From positions 35,714,501 through 35,778,500 of the forward strand of contig BSBN01000213.1 of assembly GCA_027924645.1 (NCBI GenBank): a stretch of DNA of 64,000 bases, given 5' to 3'. The notes under the pieces are model-generated. The model did no database searches. It was not told where the DNA came from and saw only the letters and a program-made list of their open reading frames with translations. The first letter of the stretch is position 1, and every line of letters begins with the position of its first letter. Source of the DNA: Cunninghamia lanceolata (taxonomy: Eukaryota > Streptophyta > Pinopsida > Cupressales > Cupressaceae). Both the position numbers and the translations under genes were made by a program. Positions 21,871 through 34,547 of the stretch are shown here, piece after piece.

Positions 21871-23237
21871 AAAGGCTCACTGCCCAAGGAATCACTATCC
21901 TGAAAGAAAGAGATAGAAGATGTGGTTCACTGATGGAATTGAACTATTATAGTTGCATCTAACATATACATGGAGTACAGTTCCAATGAAGGTCAATATT
22001 CATCACAACACTAACATCACCTCTACAACATCACTAAAGAATTGTAGACACCTTCTGTTCACTACATCTAGTAATCTAACACAAGAAGGCTTATACTACA
22101 CCACACATTCACCACATTGTTGTTCACATCACAGCCATTGCTCGCACACCAATCATGATTCCTTGACACTTATTTATACCATCATCAACCTTGAAAACAT
22201 TCTCCAAGGTCGGCACAACACCTTGCTTATACAAATTCAAATTAGGTCGATGCCAAGACATTCCCATGGTGGAAAGAAATGAATGTGGACCACAACACTC
22301 TTTAGCTTGGACCTAAATCCACTCATACATGCTACACCATGTTTTCAAAATCATCGAAGCAGCTCGACAATTAGTGCAAGCACACAAGGTCAGCCAAACC
22401 TATGTAATACATTGAACTTTTTAAGTACACGCTTCCTCAAGGCAAGATAAGGCTCACAGATCACACACAATGCTTGAACACACTCTATAATCTTCCACAA
22501 ACATCTTAAGGCAATTTGAAAACCAACAAACTTTTCTGCAACAACTTTCACCTGAAGAAAGTCCACACCGGAGCACTCAACCAACTCTGTCATACACTGC
22601 AACTCAAGAAATCAACTTGCGGACCACCAAATCATGAACAACTTCAACTGGAGAAGGATATGAACCTTATAATCATAATTCTAGAACTGGAAGACCTAAA
22701 GCCTCTTTGCAGAGAAATGTGGGACATTTCTCCCACACACTTCTGTAACACTCAAAAACATAGTCCACACACTATGAACACAACTTCCTCTGTACAACTA
22801 ATCAAAGCACAAAACTTGGAATATAATATCTCTAAACATCCTTGAACAACATATTCAAACTACAAAGAAACACCTTTCACATAGAGGAAATGTGGAGCAA
22901 AACCATAACACTACTCTATACACTAGAATACCACTTCAACACACTGTTTCCTTTATTAATCAAATTTTCTTGAAAGAACTTGGAACCCAACCAACAGAAG
23001 CATATTCTTGACATCTTCAGCACCTCTTCAAAGTAGCCAAATCATCTTCAACAAAGAAACTCAACCAAATAGCTCATACCAATGCAACAACCTCAACATC
23101 AGGGATAGTATCCACTCAACACAGACTACTCATACTCTTGCACTTATTTCTTATTCACACAATTGACACAGTTGACACTAATGACAACACAAGCTTGTTG
23201 ACATCAATGACAACATAGATTATAGATACTTGCAAAA
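21871..23237 (-). repeat. 3' LTR of element E, second part
   Basis: It continues the LTR after element F and matches 35670-37108 (GTTGCATCTAACATAT, TTCCTTTATTAATCAAATTTTC, and so on). It ends ...CTTGCAAAA at 23237, where the right copy has CTTGCAACA. Confidence 0.9.
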
Positions 23238-23250
23238 ATATCCCCCTTTG
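23238..23250 (-). promoter_or_regulatory. polypurine tract of element E
   Basis: The minus strand reads CAAAGGGGGATAT against the LTR start, within the same ATCAATGACAAAGGGGGA context as in element K. Confidence 0.8.
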
Positions 23251-23716
23251 TCATTGATGGAAACACATAATGTGAAAAACCATCAAGACACAACTCTACA
23301 CCAAGCTTCTTTTCTTTCTTACTCTCCCCCTTTCTTTCTTTCTTTTACACATCTTACTCTCTCTCCCAGACCACTAAATCTTTTCTTTTTTCACATTGGT
23401 CTCTCTCCCCCTTTGACATCAATGGCAAAGGGCTACACATCTCTCTTTGAATCTTACTTTTAGACAACTACTCAACCTTGTACCTACTTGCTACTACTCT
23501 ACAACATCTTCTCTTTTACTACTTTGCATGCTCTCCCTTAGAAGAAACCAACATTAGAACTTACTCCTCCTAACTACTGCAACCATCATGACCACTACTT
23601 GCTCCCCCTGAGAGCCAGCATCCAATATTAGTCTAGAATAAGGAATGAAACTTGAAATCCACTGGATTGATGCATCTCCTTATGCATCTAGTTCAAAGAA
23701 GGAGGGGCAATAACCC

Positions 23717-25250
23717 CTAACTTCTCTCGGAGATACTCAAATGTATCCTTAGAAAGAACTTGGTGAAAATATCAACAACCTGATCCTTTATAGGCACATA
23801 CTCAAGATTCACTTCGTTCTCTACAACTTTCTCTCTCAGAAAGTGATACTGGATTGATATATGTTTTGTCCTTGAATGCATCACCAGATTCTTTGAAATG
23901 TTGATAGTACTTGTATTATCAAAGAAGATAGGAATAGGTTCATCATATACCACTTTGATATCCTTCATGGTTTGCCTCATCCACAATACTTGTTGCAACA
24001 AGAGGTTGTTGCAATGTATTCTACCTCTACAGTAGATAGAGATATTGAATCATGCCTTTTACTTAACCATGACACCACTCTACCTCCAAAAAAGAATGCC
24101 CCACCACTTATACTTTTCCTATCATCGGCACGACCAACCCAATCTGCATTTGTTTAAGAACTTAGAGTAAAGTCATTATCCTTTGGATACCACAAGCGAT
24201 GATCTAAAGTGCCCTTTAAATATCTGAATATCCTCTTCACTGCTGCAACATGTGACTCTCTGGGATCTTCTTGAAATCTAGCCACAAGACAAACTGCGTG
24301 CATAATATTTGGTCTAGTAGTAGTTAAGTATAACAATCCTCCAATCATTGACCTATACCTACTTTGATCAGCCCTAGGAGATTCATCATTCTTGATCAGC
24401 TTGCAACTAGTTGACATAGGGGTACATACTAGTTTAGAGTCTTCCATCCCAAACTTCTTTAACATCTCCTTGACATACTTTGATTGTGAAATAAAAATGC
24501 CTTTACTTGTCTGATTGATCTGTAGCCCATGGAAGAAGTTCATTTCTCCACACATTGACATCTCAAATTCTTTCTACATTTCATCTACAAAACTCTTACA
24601 CATACCTTCATTTCCTCCAAAGATTATATCATCTACATACACTTCCACAATTAGAATTTGATTTTCTCCTACTTTTATGTACAAATTTCTATCTGTGGTG
24701 CCTTTATTGAATCATTATTGTAATAGGTACCTATCTAACCTTGCATACCAAGCTCTAGGGGCTTTCTTCAATCCATATAGTGCCTTCTTCAATTTGCAGA
24801 CCATGTCAGGTTTATCTGATAACTAAAATCCATCTATTTGTTCTATGTATACTTCTTCCAACTCACCATTCAAGAAAGCGGACTTCACATCCATTTGATA
24901 TACTTTGAAATCCTTATGTGCTGCAAAATCCAAAAACATCTTGATGGCCTCCATTCTTTCCACCGGAGCATAAGTTTCATCATAGTCTATTCCTTCTAGT
25001 TGTGAGTAACCTTTACACACAAGCCTTGTCTTGTTTCTTACCACTTCTCCATTCTCATTCAATTTGTTCTGGAATACCCACTTAGTTCCAATCACATTCT
25101 TGTTTGTTGGTCTTGGGACAAGTTCCCAAGTCTGATTCTTTTTAATTTGCATTAGTTCTTCTTCCATAGCCTTGATCCAACACTCATCCTTATATGCTTC
25201 AGTCACTATTTTTGGTTCAACTTTAGAGAGTAAACATAGATTTACCTATT
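23717..25250 (-). pseudogene. copia reverse transcriptase and RNase H (element E)
   Basis: The reverse transcriptase region starts with [19 protein letters not shown] near 25180 and runs through [16 protein letters not shown], the [18 protein letters not shown] strand (first catalytic Asp) and, after a stop, the YVDDIIFGG catalytic pair near 24650. GMEDSKLVCTPMST and RSMIGGLLYLTTTRPN follow near 24380. RNase H ends with the SKNLVMHSRTKHISIQYHF region near 23880, in a different frame (shift between 24154 and 24001). It is followed by about 470 bases of CT-rich non-coding DNA to the polypurine tract. Stops include two adjacent ones near 24710. Confidence 0.9.
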
Positions 25251-26790
25251 CTTCAATAGCTTTCCTTCTTGTCAACAGACCTTTGTTCTTGTCACCAATG
25301 ATCTAATCTTCAAAATGATGCTTCTGCACATACTTGGGGGTCTTAGGAGTCCTTTATGGAGCTTCTTCCTCTTCAACTTGCACTCCCTTTTCTTTAGCTT
25401 TTTCTTCTTCACTATTTGAAGACTCATCTAATTCATATCCATTCACCTCTAAGTTCATCTATAGATCTTCATCAACTTTGACATTTGCACTCTCAACAAT
25501 CCTTCTTTGCTTCTTTTTATAGCGCCAATAAGCTTTGCTTTTGTTAGAGTATCCAAGGAAGATACCTTCATCAGATCTTGCATCAAATTTTCCCAAATTT
25601 TCTTCATCCCTTGTAATATAACATTTGCTTCCAAACACTTTGAAATATTTAATAGTAGGAATCCTTCAATACCATAATTCATAGGGGGTCTTTGTACTAT
25701 CTGTTCTTATTTGTACCCTGTTTTGTATATAGATAGCAGTATGAATTGCTTCTCTCCAGTAGACCTCTGGTCGGTTTTCTTCTTTTATCATAGTCCTTGC
25801 AGCTTCTTGAACAGTCCTATTCTTTCTTTCCACCACTCCATTCTGGTGAGGATTCCTAGGGACAGATAAGTGCCTCTTTATTCCATGATTCTCACAAAAC
25901 ATGTTAAACTCATTGGAGGTAAACTCTCCACCTTTGTCAAACCTTAAACATTTAATTGTTATGTCCATTTCATTCTCAACCATGACTTTGAATGCTTTGA
26001 ACTTATCTAGGGCTTCAGATTTTTCCTTAAGAAAAGTAACCCATGTCATCCTAGAATAATCATTAATAAATTATAACATGAAGTACTTGTCACCTTGAAA
26101 ACTCCTTACTCTAGTAGGACCACAAAGATCTATATGTACCAATTCCAATAGTTTGGTAGAAGTCTGATCCTTGACTTTGAAACTTCCTCTTGCTTGTTTT
26201 CCAACTTGACATTCTTTACAAACAACATTGATGGGTTTTGTAATCTTTGGTAGATCTCTCATGGCTTGAGTTGAACTTATCCTTACCAGACTATCAAAAT
26301 TTATGTGACACAATCTTCTATGTCATAGCCATCTTTCATTGTTCTAAGTCATAAAACAATAACCATTACCACCTTTGAGATGATATACATTTCCATCTGT
26401 CCTCTTTCCAGTAGCTATCATAGTTTCAGAAATTTCTCTGATCTCACAACCACCATCTTGAAACACAAGATTGTATCCTTTGCTACACATTTGTCCAACA
26501 CTCAAGAGGTTATGATTTAATCCCTTAACATAAAAGACATCATTAGTATTATGCTTTCCATCAAAACTAATTGAGCCTCTTCCACATATCTATGTAGCTC
26601 TATCATCACCAAATCTAACTAGTCCTCCATCATACTTTTCAAGTTTAACAAACTTACTCTTATCACCAGTCATATGATTTGAGCATCCACTGTCAATGAG
26701 CCAAAGATTCTTTTCTTGTGTAGTGTGAAAAGCAGATATCACAGTGCTTTCAACATTAAGACCTACCTTAGAAGCCTTTTCCTTCACACA
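25251..26790 (-). pseudogene. copia protease and integrase (element E)
   Basis: Protease: LWLIDSGCSNHMTGDKSKF near 26700, with the catalytic DSG intact. Integrase: zinc-binding HRRLCHINFD ... CKECQVGKQ near 26320-26200; HIDLCGPTRV (first Asp, near 26130); RFDKGGEFTS (second Asp, near 25940); HQNGVVERKNRTVQ (Glu, near 25850); then KTPYELWY near 25690 and the GKFDARSDEGIFLGYSNKSK tail near 25570. Most of it shares one frame with the upstream zinc knuckle and the downstream RT, with a local shift near 25680-25450. One stop falls right after protease at 26590. Confidence 0.9.
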
Positions 26791-26799
26791 TTTCCCAGA

Positions 26800-27780
26800 G
26801 TTAGTAGAAACAGTATCATCTCTTAAAGATATGAACAGACATTCATTATCCTCATTATTCTCATAATTAGATTCATCATCAAATATTCTTGCATCTTCTC
26901 TAACATAGTATCTTTTCTTAGGCACTCTACTCTTATTCTCCATGTTCTTACTTCTCAAAATTCTTTCTGGACATCTTGAAGCATAATGACCAATATTTCC
27001 ACAACTAAAACACTTGAAAGGAAACTTACCACTGTACTTACCAGTACCCAATTTCATTCATCTCACAAAATTAGCTTCCAAATTATTTGAATCCTCTTGA
27101 TCTGATTCCACAGTCTTCTCAAATTTGCCAGCCTTGAAGGTAGTCTCAGTCTTTGCACTACTTGTACCAAATTCTCTTATTTTAAAAGCAATTAAGGTGC
27201 CAAGCAATTGATCTTTAGTAAACTAATTCAAATTTTACAATTCTTCAATAGCAAAAACCTTATGATTGTAAGCCTTAGAAATAGTTATGAGTACCTTCAA
27301 TATCACTTCTTTATCATCTATACTTGGATGCCAAGTCCTTTGATGCCATTGACAACTTCATCCACCTTCTGTAAGTAGCTTGTAATATTTTCATCTTCAG
27401 ACATCTGCATGATTTCAAGCATGAGCTTTAAATTATGAAATTTAGAATGCTTAACCTTATCATCTCCTTCATGAATATTTTTTAACTTTTTCTAGATTCC
27501 ATTAGCAGTTTTCAGATCCATAACTTTCACCAATATAGAATTAGAAAGACCACTCAAAATAGCATACCTTGTTTTACCATTGATTTCAATGGCCTTGATC
27601 TCATCAACAGTACTCAGATCATTTCTAGGAATAGTATAAGTGGACTCAATAGACTTTGAAATCTCATAACCAAGAGCAATCAGATAACCTTCCATCCGTG
27701 TTTTCTAGAATGCATAATCTATTCCATCAAACTAGGGAACATCCTTCTTGTGTACCATCTTGGATCTACCTCAAGTGGTT
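26800..27780 (-). pseudogene. copia gag, UBN2 type with one zinc knuckle (element E)
   Basis: The capsid-like region lies near 27695-27350 (NGIxKKLKNIHEGDDKVK, SEDENITSYLQKVDEVVNGI) and has frameshifts. A single zinc knuckle CFSCGNIGHYASRC is at 27012-26971, in the frame that continues into protease. Gag forms the particle and packages RNA. Confidence 0.85.
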
Positions 27781-27802
27781 AAGCTCTCTTCCAAGGAACC
27801 TT

Positions 27803-27814
27803 GCTCTGATACCA
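27803..27814 (-). promoter_or_regulatory. primer binding site of element E
   Basis: Minus-strand TGGTATCAGAGC, complementary to the 3' end of initiator tRNA-Met, two bases from the LTR. Confidence 0.92.
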
Positions 27815-27816
27815 AT

Positions 27817-28070
27817 TATTGAATGCACAAGACAACTAAGAGGGTGTGAATCAGTTGTAACTTATAATTTCAAAAACCCTCATACACATTAATTTAGATC
27901 CACATTAATCCAATTAACCCTTAAACTTGTTATGATGATTAAGCATGAAAAGTGAATAACAAAAACTGAATCATAATAGCACCATACACAAGACAACACC
28001 AAATTTTATGTGGAAAACCCAAGAAGGGAAAAACCATGGTGAGGATTAGCTCACAATATAAAGTACGAAT
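27817..28070 (-). repeat. 5' LTR of element E, first part
   Basis: It matches 16194-16480 and is cut at 28070 by element G. The last five bases, CGAAT, are the decayed left target duplication (GGAAC on the other side). Confidence 0.9.
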
Positions 28071-29190
28071 TGTTGGCAAGAGACACTGTGTGGCTTCATG
28101 AGTGTTGTCATTGATGGCAACAAAGTCTATTCCACACATTCGTAGCACATAGTATGCCTATACCGGAAGTCAAAGTGAAGAGTGTTTTGGTCTGGTGAGC
28201 AAGAATAGAGCATACAACAAGGTCTGACAAATAGGTCTAGATCTCTTAGATGGTGTAACTCAGAAAGTTGTGGACTTCGACAAGTCAAGAGGAGTATCAT
28301 GACTACTATATTCCATAGATTGAGCCTCTGGTGATAAAACATAGAAAATATATGAGCATTTGAGTGTTGGGTTCTTGACAGGCAGAGCAGACTAAGGAAG
28401 AACTAACCGATAGAGTATCAAACTTCAATCTAGATGAGAAATTGATGTTGATCAAGCTATTTGAGGGATCATACAACATTGCCTGACATGATTGATGACT
28501 TCAATGTCTATGATTTTGATACGCATCACATATCAAGCATGGACTCAGCTGACAGATCAGTATTTTGTTAATATCTTGAGTATTTCAGTTGCTGACTAGA
28601 AATCCTTGGTGTGGATATATATACTAGATGGATTTCGGTATGAAGGTGTGAGAGAAGATAGTTGTGATGAAATAAGGTGTGAGAAAAGGCACAGATAAGT
28701 GTGGAAGTAGCTATACAAGTCTTGTATGTGGTAGAACAACAACACTAGAGTAGAGGAAGAATGAAGTGCATTAGATCAGTATACTGAGCCTAACCGGAAC
28801 TGAACTTCAACATTTGTGGATGCCACTCATCAATTCAAACACATGGTTACCTTCTATTAAACTTTGTAGAGAGTGAGTCTCTTGTAGGTAGTGTGCCTCT
28901 TGTGAGCAGTGTGCTCGAGCAGTGAGCCCTAATTGGCAAGTGCCATTTTGTACTTCTTATTGTTTTAACAGAGAATACAATCTTGGGTTAGTCACCCCGT
29001 GGTTTTTCCCACAACAGAGTTTTCCACGTAAAAATCCTTGTGTTATGTGTGTTGATTTTATTTCTGCTCTCATGATTATGTATGCTTATATATTTTGAAG
29101 CTGCACTAATTATTAATGAGAAAAGAAAATTAGGGTATTTGAGATAACTGATTCACCCCCTCCTCTCAGTTATCTGCCCTATTTCCAACA
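28071..29190 (+). repeat. 5' LTR of element G
   Basis: It begins TGTTGGCAAGAGACAC and ends ATTTCCAACA. The region 28870-29060 (CAGTGAGCCCTAATTGGCAAG, then CCCGTGGTTTTTCCC) is clearly related to 58730-58930 in the LTR of copia K. Confidence 0.95.
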
Positions 29191-29192
29191 AT

Positions 29193-29204
29193 TGGTATCA
29201 GAGC
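29193..29204 (+). promoter_or_regulatory. primer binding site of element G
   Basis: TGGTATCAGAGC, initiator tRNA-Met type, two bases after the LTR; it is followed by CAA.TTCCTCTAAA.AGAGC, the same context as in K at 59062. Confidence 0.95.
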
Positions 29205-29255
29205 CAAATTCCTCTAAACAGAGCCTAACAACTTGAGGAAAATCTAGGAATCTCA

Positions 29256-30380
29256 ATGGATATGTATGGTATGAAGGAACAACTTCAATCTGCCCTAGAT
29301 GATCTTGAGCAATCTCACTCTGAAGTCAATAACTTGGGAGAAAGACTCAAACAAGCTGATGATTTCATAAATGAACTAAAAGAAAAACTGAGTAGCTCTG
29401 TGAAAAAGAGAAAGGAACTACTTCAAAAATTAGCAAGTTAGAGTGAAGCCAATGATAATAATGAAGATCTGAATGAGAAAAAAAAGCTATGTGAGAAGCT
29501 ATCAAAAGAAGTCATTATGGTAAGAAATGGGATGTAATCAGGGGTTATGAGATTCACCTAAGAAATTGAAGAGAAAAGGAAAACTAAAGATAATCTAAAA
29601 CAATCCCTCAAGGAGAAAATAGAGGACTGCCACAAAATGGACAGAATAATCAGGCATCTTGAATCTGACCTTGAAGAAGCTCAAGATAATGAAGAACAAC
29701 TTGAGAATCAAATAGACACTCTTAAACAAGATCTTCAAACAGCAAATGAATACAAAGAGAAATTCAAGATAAGCTCAGCTCAACTTGAAGTTCTTCTTGA
29801 AAGCCAAAAGAGGGTAGATGATAGGTGTGGCTTGGGATTTGAGAAAGGTGAAAGATCTGGATCCAGTTAGAAGAATTTTGGATTAGGAAATCAAAGAAAC
29901 AGGCCTAGAAGACCTCAAGTAAGGCAACCAAATGCTCAAAGATATCCATCCTTCAATGGATACTGCTACAATTGCAACAACTTCAGTCATAAAGCAACTT
30001 AGTGTAGAAGAAGAATGAATCAGACTAATCCATCCTTCTCTGGATAGTGTTTCAACTGCAAAAGGTATGGTCACAAATCTCATGAATGCAGAAATATGCA
30101 AATAAACAATTCATTCAATGGTAGATGCTTTGCATGAAATAGAATGGGACATATGGCTAATCAATGCAGATCAAGAGGATATCAGTCAAATATGCAAAGA
30201 AATGTTGTTTGCTACAATTGCAATAGATCTGGTCATATTGCCAAATTCTGCAAAAGTAAGAATCAGGATAAAAAGGGTCTAGTGCATCATAATCAAAATC
30301 AAGATAAAGGAAAAGGCAAAGTGAATGCAGATGAAGTTCAAAGGGAGATGAGAAAGATTTGGGTAAAGAATAGTACATAA
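29256..30380 (+). pseudogene. gag-like ORF: coiled coil plus four zinc knuckles (element G)
   Basis: One frame of 375 codons from ATG 29256, broken by stops (for example TAG 29439). Residues 1-195 are strongly heptad-like and charged (LKQADDFINELKEKLSSS; HLESDLEEAQDNEEQLENQI), with no sign of the UBN2 capsid seen in E and K. Then come four CX2CX4HX4C knuckles between 29964 and 30251: the second (CFNCKRYGHKSHEC) and fourth (CYNCNRSGHIAKFC) are complete; the first has a stop inside, and the third has lost its second Cys to TGA. Zinc knuckles bind RNA. A knuckle protein without a capsid domain is unusual for an LTR element. Confidence 0.8.
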
Positions 30381-31075
30381 AATGTTGGTAATGGATCTGT
30401 ACCAGAATCTGGTGCTGATATTCCTTCCGGAAACTAAACAAATGAGCGTTGGTTCAAGGGGAGTCACAAAGGAAAATAAAAAGCCCCAGCCAGTCAATTG
30501 GTGCCTAAATTTGGCACATGAAATGTTGCAGATTAAAGGGTTCTTAGAATATTATCTATATAACCCTTGGTGAAAATATGAATGATCCACGTAGATTTTT
30601 TGCAAGAGTTTAATCATCCAAGATTGATATGGTCTGATAGCCATCCGGTAAAAGTAGGACTTTCATAAATAGATCTGGTATGACTCAAAGTTGAGATATC
30701 TTGATCTTTGGATTCATGGCATGATTGGAGGAAAGAAGATACATTGTCAATTTTCACTAAAAATGATTCTAAGTGCATCTCAGTAATTTGGAAAGATCTC
30801 TCTCAGAACAAGGCAACCAGGTGACTTAAGTTGTGCATTTATTACAAAAGGAAATTAGGGTTTGCGCAGAGATAAAAGGGTTCTTTTACTCATCATTTGC
30901 ACATTTGCATTCGAGAAGAAGAAAAGAAGAGCTTTGCATCAAGTTTTTACAACTTTCTCAAAGATCAACCATAGAATCTGATTCAACCAGCGATTTGTTC
31001 CAGCTCTTTTCCCAAACCCTAAAGCGTAAAAAAGTACTTCCATTTTGAATATCTCTCTCTGAATCTTGTGCAAAA
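30381..31075. other. spacer between the two ORFs of element G
   Basis: No frame is convincing. Short remnants continue the zinc-knuckle frame for about 70 codons with many stops. The 100 bases before 31076 read like an mRNA leader (CTTTCTCAAAGATC..., AATATCTCTCTCTGAATC), so the large ORF may have its own start, by splicing or an internal promoter. Confidence 0.4.
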
Positions 31076-34000
31076 ATGGCTACTCTAATGGTTGTTAAGA
31101 TCACTGATAGGCCACACCCAAAGTTCAAGAAACACCCCTACAAATCCCTAGAAGTTGATCCCTTAGGCACTTTTTCTAGCATTCCGCATGGGGTTCTGCA
31201 TGTAGAAGATGTTAGGGTTTACATCCATGCCAATATTAAGGAATTTGGAGAATCTAAGTTGATGGACATCTACCATAAACAATTAATAGATGAAAGTTTT
31301 GAACTCAAACCTCAATACAAGGCCCTCCGGGATAAGCACTTTGGACAGTGCATCCACTTTCCCTATTTTGCAGAAGATGAATGGGTCTAGTATGTTCTTA
31401 GCATAATACATGACAATTTCATGTGGTTAATGAAGCCCTTCAAGATAACAAAAGATGTTACTAGGGCAGTAACTGGATTGCACTCATCCGGTGGGTTACC
31501 TACACTCAAATCTGTCAAGAACCAGACAGTAAGTGAAGCTACCTGATCTAAGTTTGACAAGAGAGCTATGACCATAGAAGACATCACAAATCTGAACATC
31601 AAATTTACCTCTATGATAATTGGTTATAAAATCTATCATTCCAGCAGGGAGAATTCTGTGTCCGGCACTGCAATATATATAACATATCAAATGTTAAGGG
31701 AAAATGTTGATTATGACCTATGTGATCTTCATCTAAACTAATTGTTAGAAAACTTGTAGAAGATCAAGAAGGATAAGAAGAACTCATTCAAGTATGGCTA
31801 TTTGATACTGTGTCTATTCTTTTACTATATGAATCAGCTACCCAGATCAAGTGGTTGGGTATGGCAAAATGATATACTGGTTGCCATACAAATCAGAGAC
31901 TTTATTTATGGACTTGGTGAAGCTAAGGCTCAAAGCAAAACACTCTGGGGATACTTTAAGAACTTCCAAAGTATGATGTAGGCCAGAGAAAGAATTCCTC
32001 AAACCATAGTTGAAAAATATAAGGATACAGTATGTTTCATGGTTGACACTGATCAATGCCTAATTGAGGCAGTTGAGCCCAAAACAGTATGGATAATGCC
32101 AATGGGTTATGAAGTAGATGAGAAAATCTTGGAGCTACATGTTCAACATCTGTTGAGCCAGCCAAAGGACCCTGAGGCAAAAAGGTTTGGAACCTTTCAA
32201 GAATTAAGTGTAAAGATACATGTTGAGCTAAGACAACCGGAAATAAAAAGGAAAGTTAGAAGGGAAGTAGAGGAAATTGCCAAAAGATATGGCATATCAA
32301 AAGAGGCAGTTGATGCAAACAGAGAGAAAATATAAAGAGATGAAAAATAGAAACAAGAAGAAGAAAAAGAAAGTGTTCCAGTGCAAGCCTCCTCCCGGAC
32401 TAGATCCTCCAAAAGCTCTGCACCTGCCACTCCCAAGAGCTCAAGAGCCACCAAACCGGAAGTCAAGACATCTAGAAAAGGAGAAAAGAGAACAAAAACA
32501 AAAGCCACAAGGTCTTACATAAGCCAAAAGGATGATGAAGAAATAGAGTCTAATGAGGAAGTTGAGAAAATGAAGAAGAAGAAGAAAACATCTGGGGAAT
32601 CCTCTGCTAGTAGAAACAAAGAAAAAGAGGTAGAAGAATTTGTTGAAAAACCCACCCTTTCCATTGATGATGTCATCAAGGCAATCACTACGGATGCAAA
32701 TCTGCAACCAGTGATAGAATTTTATGATGATTACAGTGATACTGACAAAAGGATCTTGGAAGAAGCCACAATTAGGTACCTGAATATTTATAATAAAGCA
32801 TTTATTGAAATCATTTCATTAATTCCCAAAAGTCTAGAGAAGGTACTTGAACTGAAAAAAGGAAAATGCTAAGGCAAAGGACTTAGAGATCTGAGAATAG
32901 ATTGCTATTCAGCTCTATCCTTCCTTTACTCCAAAGCAAATGAAAATGATCTTTAAGGACTACAAGGATGAATTCTGGAGCAAAGCAAGAATGAACAAAC
33001 TAATGCTTGGAGAGACTGATCTGGTAGCAAGAGAAACAAAAGACATCCTCTGGAATGCCTTCAAAAGATTCAATCTTCCTATTATAGAGGAAATAGATGA
33101 AGAAATTTCTACCATGGATGTCAAAGGATTAAATGCATCAAAAGAAGAATCTACTGAGAAAAATGAAGAAGGGTCAAAAGAGGTAGATGAAGAGAAGTCT
33201 AAGGACTTGCATTCCTCTGTTCCAGAAGAGGAAGTTCATGAAGAAGTTAACATCTCTCCTTCGAATCCCACTGCAGATATATGAACTAAAGGAGAAGGAA
33301 GAAAAGAGGAGGAAGTGAGTCAAGAAGAGGAGGTAAAGGGAAGAAAAGAAGAACAAACAGAGAAGATCTCTGATGAGAGTTATCAGATTCCAAAAGAAAA
33401 GAAGACTTAGTCTTCAGCAAGAGACACTGTAAAGGCAGTGAAGAATTTCTTCAACAAAGAGATGATGGAGATAGATGAACCAGAACTATTCCAGGGACTA
33501 CTAAATTTTGATTCCCTCTCTCTGGTCTAGACAATGAAGATAGCATCTTTTGCTCAAGCCAAGGTAAATGAAAAACTTGTGAAGTCTCACATGGAAGACT
33601 ATGAGCTATTAGAGATTACATCCGGTATGCTGGAGAAGATCATGCCATCCTTTCAAAAGGATCCTTTGGCCTTTCCATCTAGTAATTTGAAATCTCTAGT
33701 AAACTTTGTTAGCACCCATTTTGATTATTTAGAGAAATCGGCAAAAGAAAAAGTTTGGAAAGAGTTTTTGGGAAAGAGATTTACTAAAGTAGAAGGACTC
33801 ATAGCTAATGATAGGAGGACCCTAGATATTGGGATAAAGAGCCTTGAAAATGCTCTTAAAGATGGTGGGGATATGTACAAATTTTGTTTATCCTAGTCTA
33901 AAGTAATAGAGGATATTGAAAAGAAGGTGAAAGAATAAGAAGGTAAACTGTCAAGTTTATCTCATAATTTTGATCCCCTCACTTCATCCATAATGAATCA

Positions 34001-34304
34001 AGAATGCTAGGCTATTACCATTATAAATGAAATAAAGAGGCTAGATAAAGAGAAGAAGAATATAATAAGCAGGATGAGTGAACTTAGAGGGATAATTATC
34101 CCTAAGTTAGAGGCAATGCATGAGGCCTTATTAGATGCTCAAACCACAGCCCAAACTAGTGATCCAGCAGACCTAAGAAGGGTAGAAGCTTATGCATTTT
34201 TGTTAAGTGGTCACATCTCCATTTTGGATAGGATGAATCAGAGATGGGCCACAAAGTGTGTACAGTTGAAGGCCACTTTTGTAGATATACTCAAGTGTAT
34301 GTAA
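31076..34304 (+). pseudogene. large accessory ORF of unknown function (~1080 codons, element G)
   Basis: The ORF starts at ATG 31076 (MATLMVVKITDRPHPKFKKH). It stays in one frame to about 32870 and then shifts once and continues to a TAA at 34302-34304. Stops interrupt it near 31388, 31543, 31739, 31757, 31979 and 32333. Residues 1-420 look globular (AVTGLHSSGGLPTLKS; GWVWQNDILVAIQIRDFIYGLGEA). About 430-520 is Lys/Ser/Thr-rich (SSKSSAPATPKSSRATK, poly-Lys). Next is an acidic-basic stretch (VPEEEVHEEV near 33220) and a helical C-terminal part (EAYAFLLSGHISILDRMNQRW). I see no catalytic motif or known fold. Placed downstream of a knuckle ORF and upstream of the polypurine tract, it is an element-borne gene and not host DNA. 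Confidence 0.7.
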
Positions 34305-34384
34305 GTATAACATGTATATATACTTATGCGGCTATGTAGAGGTTAATTTTTGCAAATTTGGTGTGCAGATTCCACCCTTTGCCA

Positions 34385-34547
34385 TTGATGTCAAAGCGGG
34401 AGTGACGAGTAGTGAAAAATGTGGAATCCAGCTAAGGGGGAGCTCCGGTAAAACAGTACACAAGACAGAGCATCGGCGAAGGGGGAGTTTGCTACGACAC
34501 TTATTTATTTTTCACTAAGTGTTGCCATCAATGCCAAAGCGGGAGAT
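34385..34547 (+). promoter_or_regulatory. polypurine tract array of element G
   Basis: Four purine runs of the same type (AAAGCGGGAG, AAGGGGGAG, AAGGGGGAG, AAAGCGGGAG) occur near 34394, 34432, 34476 and 34535. The last (34535-34547) touches the 3' LTR and is the working tract by position. It lies in a GCCA(T)CAATGCCAAAG context like K. Confidence 0.8.

Noticed and set aside
23230..23463. + strand frame rich in Ser/Leu/Phe next to element E
   Set aside because: CT-rich DNA complementary to the polypurine region of element E.
29193..29204. tRNA-like matches at TGGTATCAGAGC sites
   Set aside because: These are 12-base primer binding sites next to LTRs, not tRNA genes; no cloverleaf surrounds them.
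31076..34304. Idea that this is a host gene
   Set aside because: It lies between the primer site and polypurine tract of a well-bounded LTR element and is full of stops.
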